Both the position numbers and the translations under genes were made by a program. Below, piece by piece: positions 6,226 to 12,715 of a stretch of DNA of 12,715 bases (positions are counted from its first letter, which is position 1; each line of letters begins with the position of its first letter). This DNA comes from Burkholderiales bacterium. Lineage in GTDB: Bacteria > Pseudomonadota > Gammaproteobacteria > Burkholderiales > Burkholderiaceae_C. The notes beneath the pieces were generated by a model, which was given only the letters and a program-made list of their open reading frames with translations, was not told the DNA's origin and searched no databases. The stretch spans positions 1 through 12,715 of the forward strand of contig CANHOE010000036.1 of assembly GCA_947462175.1 (NCBI GenBank), written 5' to 3'.

Positions 6226-6699
6226 ATGAACGAATCCATCCACACATCTGACACGGTGGCCACGCCGGCCGCACAGGGCGCAGCCACATCCACCAACAAG
6301 GCCAAGCGCACGATGGAATCCAAACCAGCAGCGCCAGCTCCGGCCAATGCGCCGAAAAAGACAGCTTCCACCTCGAAAGCAAAGGGCGTCGTGAGCAAGC
6401 CTCCGGCGGAAGCCAAGGCGCCGGCCCCTGCTCCGGTCAAGGCGGTGGCTGCGGCCACAGGCAAGCCGCCAAAAGCCAAGCTCAAGCTGGTGCGCGACAG
6501 CTTCACGATGCCGCACGCGGACTTCGAGCTGATCGACCTGCTGAAACAACGGGCAATGAATTTCCGCCATGCCGTCAAGAAGGGTGAACTGCTGCGGGCT
6601 GGGCTGCAGGTACTGGCCGCATTGCCCGATGTCCAGCTGGAAAAAGCACTGGCGCGCATCACCCCGCTGAAGACCGGGCGCCCGAAGAAGGCCGGCTGA
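6226..6699 (+). CDS. Unnamed DNA-binding-like protein: Ala/Lys/Pro-rich tail, RHH-like core, AT-hook-like end
   Basis: I do not recognise a named gene; it resembles hypothetical proteins common in betaproteobacteria. Residues 1-85 are low complexity, rich in Ala, Lys, Pro and Ser/Thr, like histone H1-type or bacterial Hc1/AlgP-like tails, and probably disordered. Residues 86-132 form the only structured part: a strand-like KLVRDSFTMP (87-96), a helix DFELIDLLKQRAMNF (99-113), and a second helix VKKGELLRAGLQVLAAL (117-133). This is the order strand-helix-helix of ribbon-helix-helix DNA-binding proteins. The end, LKTGRPKKAG (148-157), has the GRP core of an AT-hook flanked by lysines. The protein is strongly basic, with no signal peptide. 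The gene has its own promoter with two palindromes, pointing to autoregulation. It follows arsH by 68 bases but is probably not part of the ars operon. A nucleoid-associated or regulatory role is inference. Confidence 0.8.
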   Translation: MNESIHTSDTVATPAAQGAATSTNKAKRTMESKPAAPAPANAPKKTASTSKAKGVVSKPPAEAKAPAPAPVKAVAAATGKPPKAKLKLVRDSFTMPHADFELIDLLKQRAMNFRHAVKKGELLRAGLQVLAALPDVQLEKALARITPLKTGRPKKAG

Positions 6700-6710
6700 G
6701 CCGCGCGCCG

Positions 6711-7589
6711 TCAGCGCGAGGTCGCCAGCAGCCAGATGCCGGCGACCACCAATGCAGTCCCCGCAGCCAAGCCGGCAGTGAATGGCTCGCCAAGCAACAA
6801 GACGCTCATCGCGATGGTGGACATCGGGCCGATCATCCCGGTCTGCGCCGCCAGCGTCGCCCCAACGCGCTCGATCGCCAGCATCATCAGCAGCACCGGC
6901 GCAAAGGTGCACAGAACCGCGTTCAGCAGCGACAACCCGATCACCTCGGGCGCCACCACCAGCGCTGACAAGGGCCGCAACACAGCAAACTGCGCGAGGC
7001 ACAGCAAACAGGCCACGGTGCTGGCCAGGCCCGTGAGGCGCAAGGCGCCGAGCCGGCGGACCTCTTCGCCACTGAGCACCAGGTAAACCGCATAACTCAT
7101 CGCGCTGCCGAAGACCAGCGCAGCGCCCAGCAGTGCATGCGGGCCGACATGCGTGATTTCCTGGCCGAACACCAGCAGCACACCGCCGTAACTGACAGCC
7201 AGAGCCGCCAGTTGGCGGACAGTGACGCGCCGCTTGAAAAGCACCACCCCCATGGCCAGGACCAGCGTCGGGTTCAGGTACAGGATCAACCGCTCCAGAC
7301 TGGCACTGATGTACTGCAGACCCAGGAAATCAAGCGTGCTCGCCAGGTAGTAGCCGCTGAAGCCGAGACCACACACCACCCACCAGTCGCGGCGCTCCAG
7401 CGCCGGCTTGCCACGGCTCGCCCAGGCACTCAGCAGCAGAAACAAAGGCAGCGCGAACAGCATTCGGTACATGACCAGCGTGATCGCATCAACGCCGTAG
7501 CGGTAGGCGAGCTTGGCAATGATGGCCTTGCCAGAGAACGCCACCGCGCCCACCGCAGCCATCAGCAATCCTGGCCACAGGGTGGCCAT
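6711..7589 (-). CDS. EamA-family (DMT superfamily) transporter
   Basis: This 292-residue inner-membrane protein has ten predicted hydrophobic segments arranged as two repeats of five, the EamA/RhaT-like drug/metabolite transporter architecture. Repeat 1 runs from WPGLLMAAVGAVAFSGKAI to about residue 140. It contains the conserved end-of-repeat block LERLILYLNPTLVLAMGVVL. Repeat 2 contains the matching IGPMSTIAMSVLLLGEPFT, and the protein ends LVVAGIWLLATSR. The ATG at 7589 was chosen because upstream in-frame codons run back into the preceding GspE-like gene and give an Arg-rich, non-membrane sequence. It lies 23 bases after that gene's stop and is probably co-transcribed with it. Its substrate cannot be deduced; family members export amino acids and other metabolites. 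Only 11 bases separate its end from the convergent gene at 6226-6699. Confidence 0.88.
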   Translation of the reverse strand: MATLWPGLLMAAVGAVAFSGKAIIAKLAYRYGVDAITLVMYRMLFALPLFLLLSAWASRGKPALERRDWWVVCGLGFSGYYLASTLDFLGLQYISASLERLILYLNPTLVLAMGVVLFKRRVTVRQLAALAVSYGGVLLVFGQEITHVGPHALLGAALVFGSAMSYAVYLVLSGEEVRRLGALRLTGLASTVACLLCLAQFAVLRPLSALVVAPEVIGLSLLNAVLCTFAPVLLMMLAIERVGATLAAQTGMIGPMSTIAMSVLLLGEPFTAGLAAGTALVVAGIWLLATSR

Positions 7590-7612
7590 GGAGGCACGCT
7601 TTAACGCCGGGT

Positions 7613-9439
7613 TCAATCCCACGCGGGCGTGGCGCTCAGTACTTCTTGCAGGGTCGTCAGACCCTCGGCGACCTTCATCGCACCAGCGAGCCGCAGTGGC
7701 CGCATGCCATCGAGCAGCGCCTGCTGTCGCAGCTTGAGGGCATCGGGAACCGGCTGGATGCAATGGCGTGCGGCATCGGTGAGCGACAGCAGTTCATACA
7801 GCCCGGTGCGGCCGCGGAAGCCGGTCATCCGGCATTCGAGGCAGCCGACCGGCTTGTACGGTTTGGCTTTGCCACTGAGGCGCCAGGGCTTGACGAACTC
7901 GGCCAGGTCTTCGGTGGTCACCGTGTCGTCAGGTTGCTTGCAGGCCGGGCACAGTGTGCGCACCAACCGCTGCGCCAGCACGCCGATGACAGTGGCACCG
8001 ATCAGGTACGGCGCGACACCGAGATCGACCAGGCGGGTGATGGCCGAGGCCGCGTCGTTGGTGTGCAGGGTGCTGAAAACCAGGTGGCCGGTCAGCGCCG
8101 CCTGGATGGCCATCTCGGCTGTTTCCAGGTCGCGCACCTCGCCGACCATGATGATGTCGGGGTCCTGACGCATCAACGCGCGCACGCCTTCGGCAAAGCC
8201 GAAGTCCAGCGCAGGCTGAACCTGGGTCTGGTTGAACGCCGGCTGAATCATCTCGATCGGGTCCTCGATCGTGCAGACGTTGACCTCATCGGTGGCCAGC
8301 CGCCGCAGGGTCGAATACAAGGTGCTGGTCTTGCCTGAACCGGTCGGCCCGGTCACCAGGATGATGCCGTTGGGCCGTGCCACCAGTGCCTCCCAGCGCT
8401 TCGCATCGTGTGTGCCGAAGCCCAGCGCCTCCAGCGGCTTGACGGTGGTGTCGGGATCGAAGATCCGCATCACCATCTTTTCGCCGAACGCGGTGGGCAG
8501 CGTCGACAGCCGCATCTCGACCTCATTGCCGTCAGGGTTGCGGGTCTTGATGCGACCGTCCAGTGGGCGCCGCTTCTCGATCACGTCCATGCGGCCCAGC
8601 AGCTTGACGCGCGCGATCATCGCGCTCATCACCCCCGGCGGCAGTTGGTAGACGGTGTGCATCACGCCGTCGATGCGAAAGCGAATTGCGCTGAGATCGC
8701 GCCGCGGCTCAAGGTGGATGTCCGAGGCGCGCTGGTCGAAGGCGTACTGCCACAGCCAGTCGACGACCTGCACCACGCCCTGGTCGTTGGCGTCGAGCTG
8801 CTTGTTCGTGCGACCGAGTTCGACCAACTGCTCGAAGCTGGCGATCGCGGACGACTCGCCACTCTTGATCGCCGCGCGCACCGAGCGCGATAGCGTGTAG
8901 AACTCGGTCGTGTACTTCTGCAGCTCGAGCGGGCTGACCATGATCAGCTTCAGCGGCTTGCGGGTGTGCGCCTCGATCTCCGGCACCCAGTCGAGGGCGT
9001 AGGGCTCGCAGGTGGCCACGGTGACGTCGGTCGGGCCGACCTGAAGAGGCAAGGCACTTCGCCGCTCGGCATAGTTGATCGACATCACATCCGCGACACG
9101 GCCCACATCCACTTTCAGTGGGTCGATTCGCAGGTAGGGCAGCCCACAACGGCCCGCCAGCCATTCGGTCAGTGCCTCGGTGTCCAGCGGCTTGCCTGCG
9201 GACCCTTTGCGCACCAAACCAGCCGCACCCAGGCGCACCAGCGGGTGCTGTGCACTCTGTGCAGAGCCGAAGCGCTTGATCGTTCGCTCAGCGTCCGCGC
9301 ACTCGATCAGGTCGTCGTCGCTGAGCCAGTCCAGCAAACGACGCCATTCCAGCTTGCCGGTGAGCGCTGCATCCAGAGGAATATCGACCTGCGCGGTCTG
9401 GGCGTTCTGACGTTGGGCAGGTCGGTCGACAGCGGGCAT
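7613..9439 (-). CDS. Orphan GspE/PilB-type secretion or pilus assembly ATPase
   Basis: This is a 608-residue cytoplasmic hexameric ATPase of the GspE/PilB/PulE family, which powers pseudopilus or type IV pilus assembly. Residues 70-185 form an N-terminal T2SSE_N/MshEN-like domain, followed by the N2 region with SDIHLEPRRD (239-248). Walker A is GPTGSGKT (364-371). The Walker B region is DIIMVGEVRD (428-437), and the histidine box is TGHLVFSTLHTND (450-462). A tetracysteine zinc site, C497-x2-C500 and C533-x2-C536, is typical of GspE/PilB rather than PilT. All catalytic motifs look intact. The start at 9439 has a weak GAGAA site seven bases upstream. No other pilus or type II secretion gene is present in the window. 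It lies between a spermidine-synthase-like gene (39 bases upstream) and an EamA transporter (23 bases downstream). Whether it serves a pilus, a secretion system or something else is open. Confidence 0.93.
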   Translation of the reverse strand: MPAVDRPAQRQNAQTAQVDIPLDAALTGKLEWRRLLDWLSDDDLIECADAERTIKRFGSAQSAQHPLVRLGAAGLVRKGSAGKPLDTEALTEWLAGRCGLPYLRIDPLKVDVGRVADVMSINYAERRSALPLQVGPTDVTVATCEPYALDWVPEIEAHTRKPLKLIMVSPLELQKYTTEFYTLSRSVRAAIKSGESSAIASFEQLVELGRTNKQLDANDQGVVQVVDWLWQYAFDQRASDIHLEPRRDLSAIRFRIDGVMHTVYQLPPGVMSAMIARVKLLGRMDVIEKRRPLDGRIKTRNPDGNEVEMRLSTLPTAFGEKMVMRIFDPDTTVKPLEALGFGTHDAKRWEALVARPNGIILVTGPTGSGKTSTLYSTLRRLATDEVNVCTIEDPIEMIQPAFNQTQVQPALDFGFAEGVRALMRQDPDIIMVGEVRDLETAEMAIQAALTGHLVFSTLHTNDAASAITRLVDLGVAPYLIGATVIGVLAQRLVRTLCPACKQPDDTVTTEDLAEFVKPWRLSGKAKPYKPVGCLECRMTGFRGRTGLYELLSLTDAARHCIQPVPDALKLRQQALLDGMRPLRLAGAMKVAEGLTTLQEVLSATPAWD

Positions 9440-9478
9440 GAGGTGATTCTCAACGGCTACGGTTCGAGGGAGAGTCGT

Positions 9479-10255
9479 TCAGACCGACCCTGCACTGGCC
9501 TTCGGCAACGCACGCAGCATCTTCAGCCATTTTCGCGCGGGAAGGCCAGCGTTCTGCTCGATGTGGTCGGCACGCATCGCCAGCACCTCCGGCTCTGGCC
9601 AGTCGATCCCTTTCAGCGCGACGACGATGGTGTTGCCTTCGCGTGTCGGCCGCATGCTGAACACTTGATCCGTGCCAAACGCTGCTGAGATGCGTTGCGC
9701 GCTGCGTTCGAAGCTGGCATCGCGGCCGAACAGGTTGACGGTCATCGCGCCACCCTCTTTCAGCATGCGGCGGCAGTCCGCATAGAACGCATCGCTGTCG
9801 AGCGCCGGGCTGGCGGCATCGTGGTCGTAGAGGTCGACGCACAGCACATCGGCACTCGCCGCATTCAGAGAATCAGCGGCGTACGCGCCGGCGTCGGCTT
9901 CGATCACCTTCAACAGCCGCCCGGGCTCCACCTGGAAATACGCGCGACAGGCCGCGATAACGCTGTCATTCAATTCGACCACCGTGGTGCGAAGGCGAAG
10001 CACGCCATGGCAGTAGCGGGTGATCGCGCCCGCACCCAAGCCCAATTGCACCGCGTTCCCGTCGGACAGCGACTCGGTCGGACGCAACAGCATCCAGACC
10101 ATCATCCGTTGTACGTATTCAAGTTCGATCGCGAGCGGCTTTCGGATGCGCATCGCACCTTGCACCCAGGGCGTGCCCAGATGCAGGTAACGCACGCCAT
10201 CGGCTTCGGAAATGGTGGCCGGGGCCAGCTCAGGTCGTTTTTTCTTCTGGGTCAT
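9479..10255 (-). CDS. Spermidine-synthase-like / SAM-dependent methyltransferase-fold protein
   Basis: This 258-residue protein has a class I Rossmann methyltransferase fold of the spermidine synthase (SpeE-like) type. The nucleotide loop is LGLGAGAITRYCHG (71-84), in place of the GGGDG of true spermidine synthases. The acidic ribose-binding residue is E95 in VVELN, and D121 in EADAG follows. The active-site-like region is VDLYDHDAASPAL (140-152), compared with the D-S-x-DP pattern of SpeE. The short N-terminal beta-hairpin domain is reduced. Such orphan SpeE-like proteins often have no proven polyamine activity, so the enzyme may act on another substrate. The start at 10255 (MTQKKKRPEL) was chosen over an in-frame TTG at 10306, although no clear Shine-Dalgarno precedes it. 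It is the first gene of a probable minus-strand unit with the GspE-like ATPase and EamA transporter, and it diverges from the MDR gene at 10397. Confidence 0.85.
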   Translation of the reverse strand: MTQKKKRPELAPATISEADGVRYLHLGTPWVQGAMRIRKPLAIELEYVQRMMVWMLLRPTESLSDGNAVQLGLGAGAITRYCHGVLRLRTTVVELNDSVIAACRAYFQVEPGRLLKVIEADAGAYAADSLNAASADVLCVDLYDHDAASPALDSDAFYADCRRMLKEGGAMTVNLFGRDASFERSAQRISAAFGTDQVFSMRPTREGNTIVVALKGIDWPEPEVLAMRADHIEQNAGLPARKWLKMLRALPKASAGSV

Positions 10256-10396
10256 CGTGAACGGGATGTTGCCACCCTGCGCAGAAAGCGGCCAGTCAGG
10301 GCTCAACCCTTCGTGGCATGATCTGCGCCCTGCCGAAAATGTCGCCTTCGCAGTCCCCCAACAACCAAGCAGTTCCTACCCTCTGGAAGCCCATCT

Positions 10397-11404
10397 ATGC
10401 GCAGCTATGCCTATCTCAAAGAACTTGATGCCGACAGCTTGACCTTGCGTGACAGCGACGTCCCGCGACCCGGCCCCGGGCAAGTGCTGGTGCGCATGAA
10501 GGCCGCATCGCTGAACTACCGTGACCTGCTGATCATCACTGGCCGCTACCCGGGCATGAAGTCGCAAGGCCTGGTCCCGGTGTCAGACGGCGCCGGCGTG
10601 GTAGCCGAGGTGGGCCCCGGCGTGACACGGTTCTCCACCGGCGACCGCGTCACCGGCTGCTTCTTCGAGACCTGGCTCAGCGGCCCGATGTTGCCGGCCC
10701 ACTACAACAACGCGCTGGGCGGTTCGGTGCCCGGCGTGCTGACCGAATACAGGGTGTTCCCCGCAGAGGCGCTGGTTGCCACGCCGGCCCACCTGAGCGA
10801 TGAAGAAGCCGCCACGCTGCCCTGCGCCGCGCTGACGGCCTGGAACGGCCTGTTCGAAGGCAAGCCCGTCACGCCGGGCGAGACGGTGCTGGTGCTGGGC
10901 ACCGGTGGCGTGTCGATGTTCGCCCTGCAGTTCGCCAAGGCCGCGGGTGCGGTGGTGATTGCCACCTCGTCGAGCGACGCCAAGCTGGCTCAGGCCAAGG
11001 CGCTGGGTGCCGATCACCTGATCAACTACAAGACGCACCCCGACTGGGACAAGAACGTGCGCGAGATCACCGGCGGAGTCGGGGTAGACCACGTGGTCGA
11101 AGTTGGCGGTCCGGGCACGCTGCAACGCTCGATCTCGGCGGCGCGCCACGGCGGCAATGTCCACCTGATCGGTGTGCTGACCGGCGGCGAGATCAATCCG
11201 CTGCCGATCCTCTTCAACACGACGACCGTTCGCGGTGTGTTCGTCGGTTCGCGTGACATGTTCGAGGCGATGAACCGGCTGATCAATGCACGCAAGCTCA
11301 AGCCAGTGATCGACCGCGTATTCGCATTCGGCGATGCACGGGAGGCATTGCGCCACCTGGACGGCGCCACGCATTTCGGCAAGGTCGTCATTCGAATTGA
11401 ATAA
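10397..11404 (+). CDS. Zinc-free MDR-family NAD(P)-dependent alcohol dehydrogenase/oxidoreductase
   Basis: This is a 335-residue medium-chain dehydrogenase/reductase. The GroES-like domain (about 1-125) has AASLNYRDLLIITGRYPG (36-53), where zinc enzymes would have a catalytic cysteine. The structural four-cysteine zinc lobe is also missing; the lobe region instead reads CFFETWLSGPMLPAHYNNAL. The Rossmann domain carries LGTGGVSMFALQFAKAAGA (167-185), and IATSSSDAKLAQAKALGADH (188-207) supplies the adenosine-ribose contact region. VVEVGGPGTLQRSI (233-246) is typical of the COG0604 group. The substrate is unknown; annotations as 'zinc-dependent alcohol dehydrogenase' for relatives would be misleading here. 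The ATG at 10397 has GGAAG (10385-10389) seven bases upstream. It is a lone gene, ending just before a strong bidirectional terminator. It is only distantly similar to qorA at 1049-2053. Confidence 0.88.
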   Translation: MRSYAYLKELDADSLTLRDSDVPRPGPGQVLVRMKAASLNYRDLLIITGRYPGMKSQGLVPVSDGAGVVAEVGPGVTRFSTGDRVTGCFFETWLSGPMLPAHYNNALGGSVPGVLTEYRVFPAEALVATPAHLSDEEAATLPCAALTAWNGLFEGKPVTPGETVLVLGTGGVSMFALQFAKAAGAVVIATSSSDAKLAQAKALGADHLINYKTHPDWDKNVREITGGVGVDHVVEVGGPGTLQRSISAARHGGNVHLIGVLTGGEINPLPILFNTTTVRGVFVGSRDMFEAMNRLINARKLKPVIDRVFAFGDAREALRHLDGATHFGKVVIRIE

Positions 11405-11431
11405 ACGCCTGAGCTGACCGCTGCGCAATAA

Positions 11432-11469
11432 AAAGCCGGCTCATCGGGGAAACCCGGTGAGCCGGCTTT
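11432..11469. terminator. Strong bidirectional rho-independent terminator
   Basis: Two 17-base arms (11432-11448 and 11453-11469) pair with a single G-T mismatch around a GAAA tetraloop (11449-11452). The core is GCCGGCTCA/TGAGCCGGC. Reading the minus strand, the stem is followed by a TTTTTATT tract, an excellent terminator for the exported-protein gene. On the plus strand the tract is shorter (CTTTCATCATTT), but the hairpin sits 27 bases after the MDR gene stop and should serve it too. Confidence 0.92.
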
Positions 11470-11485
11470 CATCATTTCGGGGCGT

Positions 11486-11935
11486 TCAGTTCGTCGACTT
11501 CGAAACCGCGGACTTTGCCTTGATCGCCGTCGAGAAGCACTTCTCGGAGCGGACGCGGTGGTACACGAGGCTGTCCTCTATCGAGCGGAGCACCATCTTC
11601 TTCGGTGCCATGTTGACGATCTCGTCCTTCAGGGACTTGCCATCCGGGAATTCCACCACCAGCGTGCCATCCCAGACATACCACTTGGAGCTGATGGCCG
11701 CCGACACCTTGGAGCACTTGTTGTCCTCGAACTCGGTGTACGTGTAGGTACCGTCCGCATTGAAGACTTCCGTGCTGGGCACAGCTTCGTAGTCGGCGCT
11801 GTCCGGCGGGTTGACCCAGGTGCCGACGAGCATCGCCGACAAGGCTGCATCGTCTTTCTTCGCAGGCGTTGCCGCCTGTGCAGGTTGAGCACTCAGAGCA
11901 CCGGCTGCTACGCAAGCCATTGCCAGTTTTGTCAT
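11486..11935 (-). CDS. Small exported protein of unknown function, lipocalin-like beta-rich
   Basis: I do not recognise a named family. From the ATG at 11935 it encodes 149 residues; a GTG immediately upstream (11938) is equally compatible with the AAGGA ribosome site. A classical signal peptide is visible: MTK, a hydrophobic stretch LAMACVAAGALSA, then AQA (19-21) as the probable signal peptidase I site, so the product is likely periplasmic. The mature part has LVGTWVNPPDSADYEA (36-51), STEVFNADGTYTYTEF (54-69) and SSKWYVWDGTLVVEF (82-96). This alternating pattern resembles lipocalin-like or stress-related beta-barrel domains (a GTW near the N-terminus). C74 and C133 could form a disulfide. 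The tail is Lys/Ser-rich. It is monocistronic, ending at the shared terminator, with a 170-base upstream region in which I see no convincing promoter. Confidence 0.82.
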   Translation of the reverse strand: MTKLAMACVAAGALSAQPAQAATPAKKDDAALSAMLVGTWVNPPDSADYEAVPSTEVFNADGTYTYTEFEDNKCSKVSAAISSKWYVWDGTLVVEFPDGKSLKDEIVNMAPKKMVLRSIEDSLVYHRVRSEKCFSTAIKAKSAVSKSTN

Positions 11936-11938
11936 CAC

Positions 11939-12105
11939 GGTGGTTCCTTATGAAGTGGAAAAGGGCCTAGCAGTCGAGTCTTCGGTGCGTCCAAATAGTG
12001 GTCAGGTGGTTAAGGTCGCTGCCGGCCAACAGACATTACAAATTTCAGAGCTTCGACGCCGATGGTACGTAAAAGCGGGCGTTTTGGATGCACCAAGGGC
12101 ATCGA
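11939..12105. other. Intergenic region upstream of the exported-protein gene
   Basis: These 167 bases separate the exported-protein gene from the end of the glycosylase-like gene, both on the minus strand. The region is less GC-rich than its neighbours. It should hold the promoter of the exported-protein gene, but I find no -35/-10 pair I would defend. Near its right end, GATGC and GCATC arms (12087-12103, loop of seven) form a weak hairpin three bases after the glycosylase stop, without a T-tract. No RNA gene or repeat was recognised. Confidence 0.5.
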
Positions 12106-12654
12106 TCAGGCCATCCCATGTGCGGCAAACGCGTCTCGCCAGGCAGCCAGCTTGCGCTCGAAACTCCAACTCGCATGGGCCGGACTGGTCGACGGCAGCC
12201 GGACCACCGCCACGCCCAGCGCCTCCGTGTGACGCATCGCACGGGCAGACTCAGCCCCGTTGTGCGCAATCGCCCGCAGACCCGGGGCCTGCAGCCTCAG
12301 GCTGTCCAGATTGTTGAAAACGGCATCCCTGATCGCACTGTCGAGGCTGCCCACTCGCTGGCAGCTGGCATAGACATCCCACAACCCCAGACCGCGAGCG
12401 CAGGTTTCGGCCACGCGCCGCTCGTAGCTCAAACCGACCAGATCGATGTCCCACAGCGCCGACAGCAGCGGCCAGAACTGGTTGCGCGGGTGCGCGTAGT
12501 ACTGCTGTGCCCGCAGCGACGCCACACCCGGAAAGCTGCCGAGCACCATCAGCCGGGTGTCGCGAGCGATCACCGGCGGCAGACTGTCCAGTTGGGGTGT
12601 CGCCAGCGACATCCCAGGTGGCAAGCTGCACGGAACAGCAGACTGCCGCTTCAT
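12106..12654 (-). CDS. DNA-deoxyinosine (hypoxanthine) glycosylase-like repair enzyme, UDG superfamily family 6
   Basis: This is a 182-residue member of the uracil-DNA glycosylase fold whose motifs match the hypoxanthine-DNA glycosylase (family 6) group. That group excises deamination products such as hypoxanthine from DNA in base-excision repair. Motif A includes VLGSFPGVASLRAQQYYAHP (37-56), followed by RNQFWPLL (57-64). N58 in HPRNQFWP is the probable catalytic asparagine. GLWDVYASCQRVGSLDSAI (90-108) is the family's middle block, with HNGAES and LPSTSPAHA (153-161) as the C-terminal substrate-loop motif. The ATG at 12654 overlaps the stop of an upstream gene in the sequence ATGA, supporting this start and translational coupling; a second in-frame Met is at residue 15. 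The substrate call rests on the family, since related members also accept uracil. Confidence 0.88.
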   Translation of the reverse strand: MKRQSAVPCSLPPGMSLATPQLDSLPPVIARDTRLMVLGSFPGVASLRAQQYYAHPRNQFWPLLSALWDIDLVGLSYERRVAETCARGLGLWDVYASCQRVGSLDSAIRDAVFNNLDSLRLQAPGLRAIAHNGAESARAMRHTEALGVAVVRLPSTSPAHASWSFERKLAAWRDAFAAHGMA

Positions 12655-12715
12655 GCGTCGCCTGACGGTATCTGCAGCGCCCGTAACTTCGGCAGCGCGA
12701 CGCAGGCGTTGGCAC
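12651..12715 (-). CDS. C-terminal end of an unidentified protein (5' part outside window)
   Basis: A minus-strand frame enters from the window edge and encodes about 20 residues ending ALPKLRALQIPSGDA before a TGA at 12653-12651. The stop overlaps the glycosylase ATG by the classic ATGA arrangement, which argues that this is a real gene end in the same operon. Too little is visible to name it. The other two minus-strand frames also remain open here, so the choice rests mainly on the overlap. Confidence 0.5.
   Translation of the reverse strand, partial: ANACVALPKLRALQIPSGDA

Noticed and set aside
7646..8338. Plus-strand open frames over the GspE-like gene
   Set aside because: These are shadows of the ATPase coding frame. 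Their translations are low-information Arg/Gln/His-rich sequences without motifs.
12070..12085. AAAA...TTTT hairpin as terminator of the glycosylase gene
   Set aside because: Only the four A-T pairs form; the inner GC bases do not pair. It is not a credible terminator stem.
12251..12715. 154-residue minus-strand frame overlapping the glycosylase gene
   Set aside because: The overlapping frame at 12106-12654 has clear glycosylase motifs, while this one is Ser/Arg/Ala-rich with no recognisable feature.

Overview
The window is compact, GC-rich DNA (mostly G/C-ending third positions) with little non-coding sequence. It reads as the chromosome of a betaproteobacterium, probably of the Burkholderiales (Leptothrix/Rubrivivax/Ideonella-like). 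That placement rests on protein style and gene content and was not confirmed by any search. I see no tRNA, rRNA, insertion sequence, phage gene or CRISPR array, and no gene-free stretch longer than about 170 bases.

Left part (1-3380): the C-terminal end of ileS is followed after one base by lspA. Convergent to these is qorA, a zinc-free quinone oxidoreductase. Divergent from qorA is a small zinc-ribbon protein of the DUF2007 type, whose 3' end overlaps tail-to-tail with a cation-diffusion-facilitator metal transporter.

Arsenic block (3477-6157): an operator-like inverted repeat overlaps the start codon of arsR. It is followed by arsC (thiol-type arsenate reductase), acr3 (arsenite efflux permease) and arsH (flavin-dependent organoarsenical oxidase). 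The genes are tightly packed, and acr3 and arsH overlap by 8 bases. Together they would sense As(III), reduce As(V), export As(III) and oxidise methylarsenite. The CDF transporter is transcribed away from the same 117-base intergenic region.

Middle (6158-6699): a protein I cannot name has a disordered Ala/Lys/Pro-rich tail, a ribbon-helix-helix-like core and a C-terminal AT-hook-like GRPKK. Its upstream region holds a recognisable promoter, a 28-base imperfect inverted repeat over the -10 box and a perfect 14-base palindrome over the ribosome binding site. This is the most intriguing locus in the window and looks like an autoregulated DNA-binding protein.

Right-middle (6711-10255, minus strand): a probable three-gene transcription unit runs from a spermidine-synthase-like methyltransferase-fold protein, through an orphan GspE/PilB-type secretion ATPase, to an EamA-family drug/metabolite transporter. 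No other pilus or secretion gene is visible.

Right end (10397-12715): another zinc-free MDR oxidoreductase is followed by a strong bidirectional terminator shared with a small exported protein of unknown function. Next is a DNA-deoxyinosine (hypoxanthine) glycosylase-like repair enzyme. Its start overlaps the stop of a truncated upstream gene by an ATGA junction.
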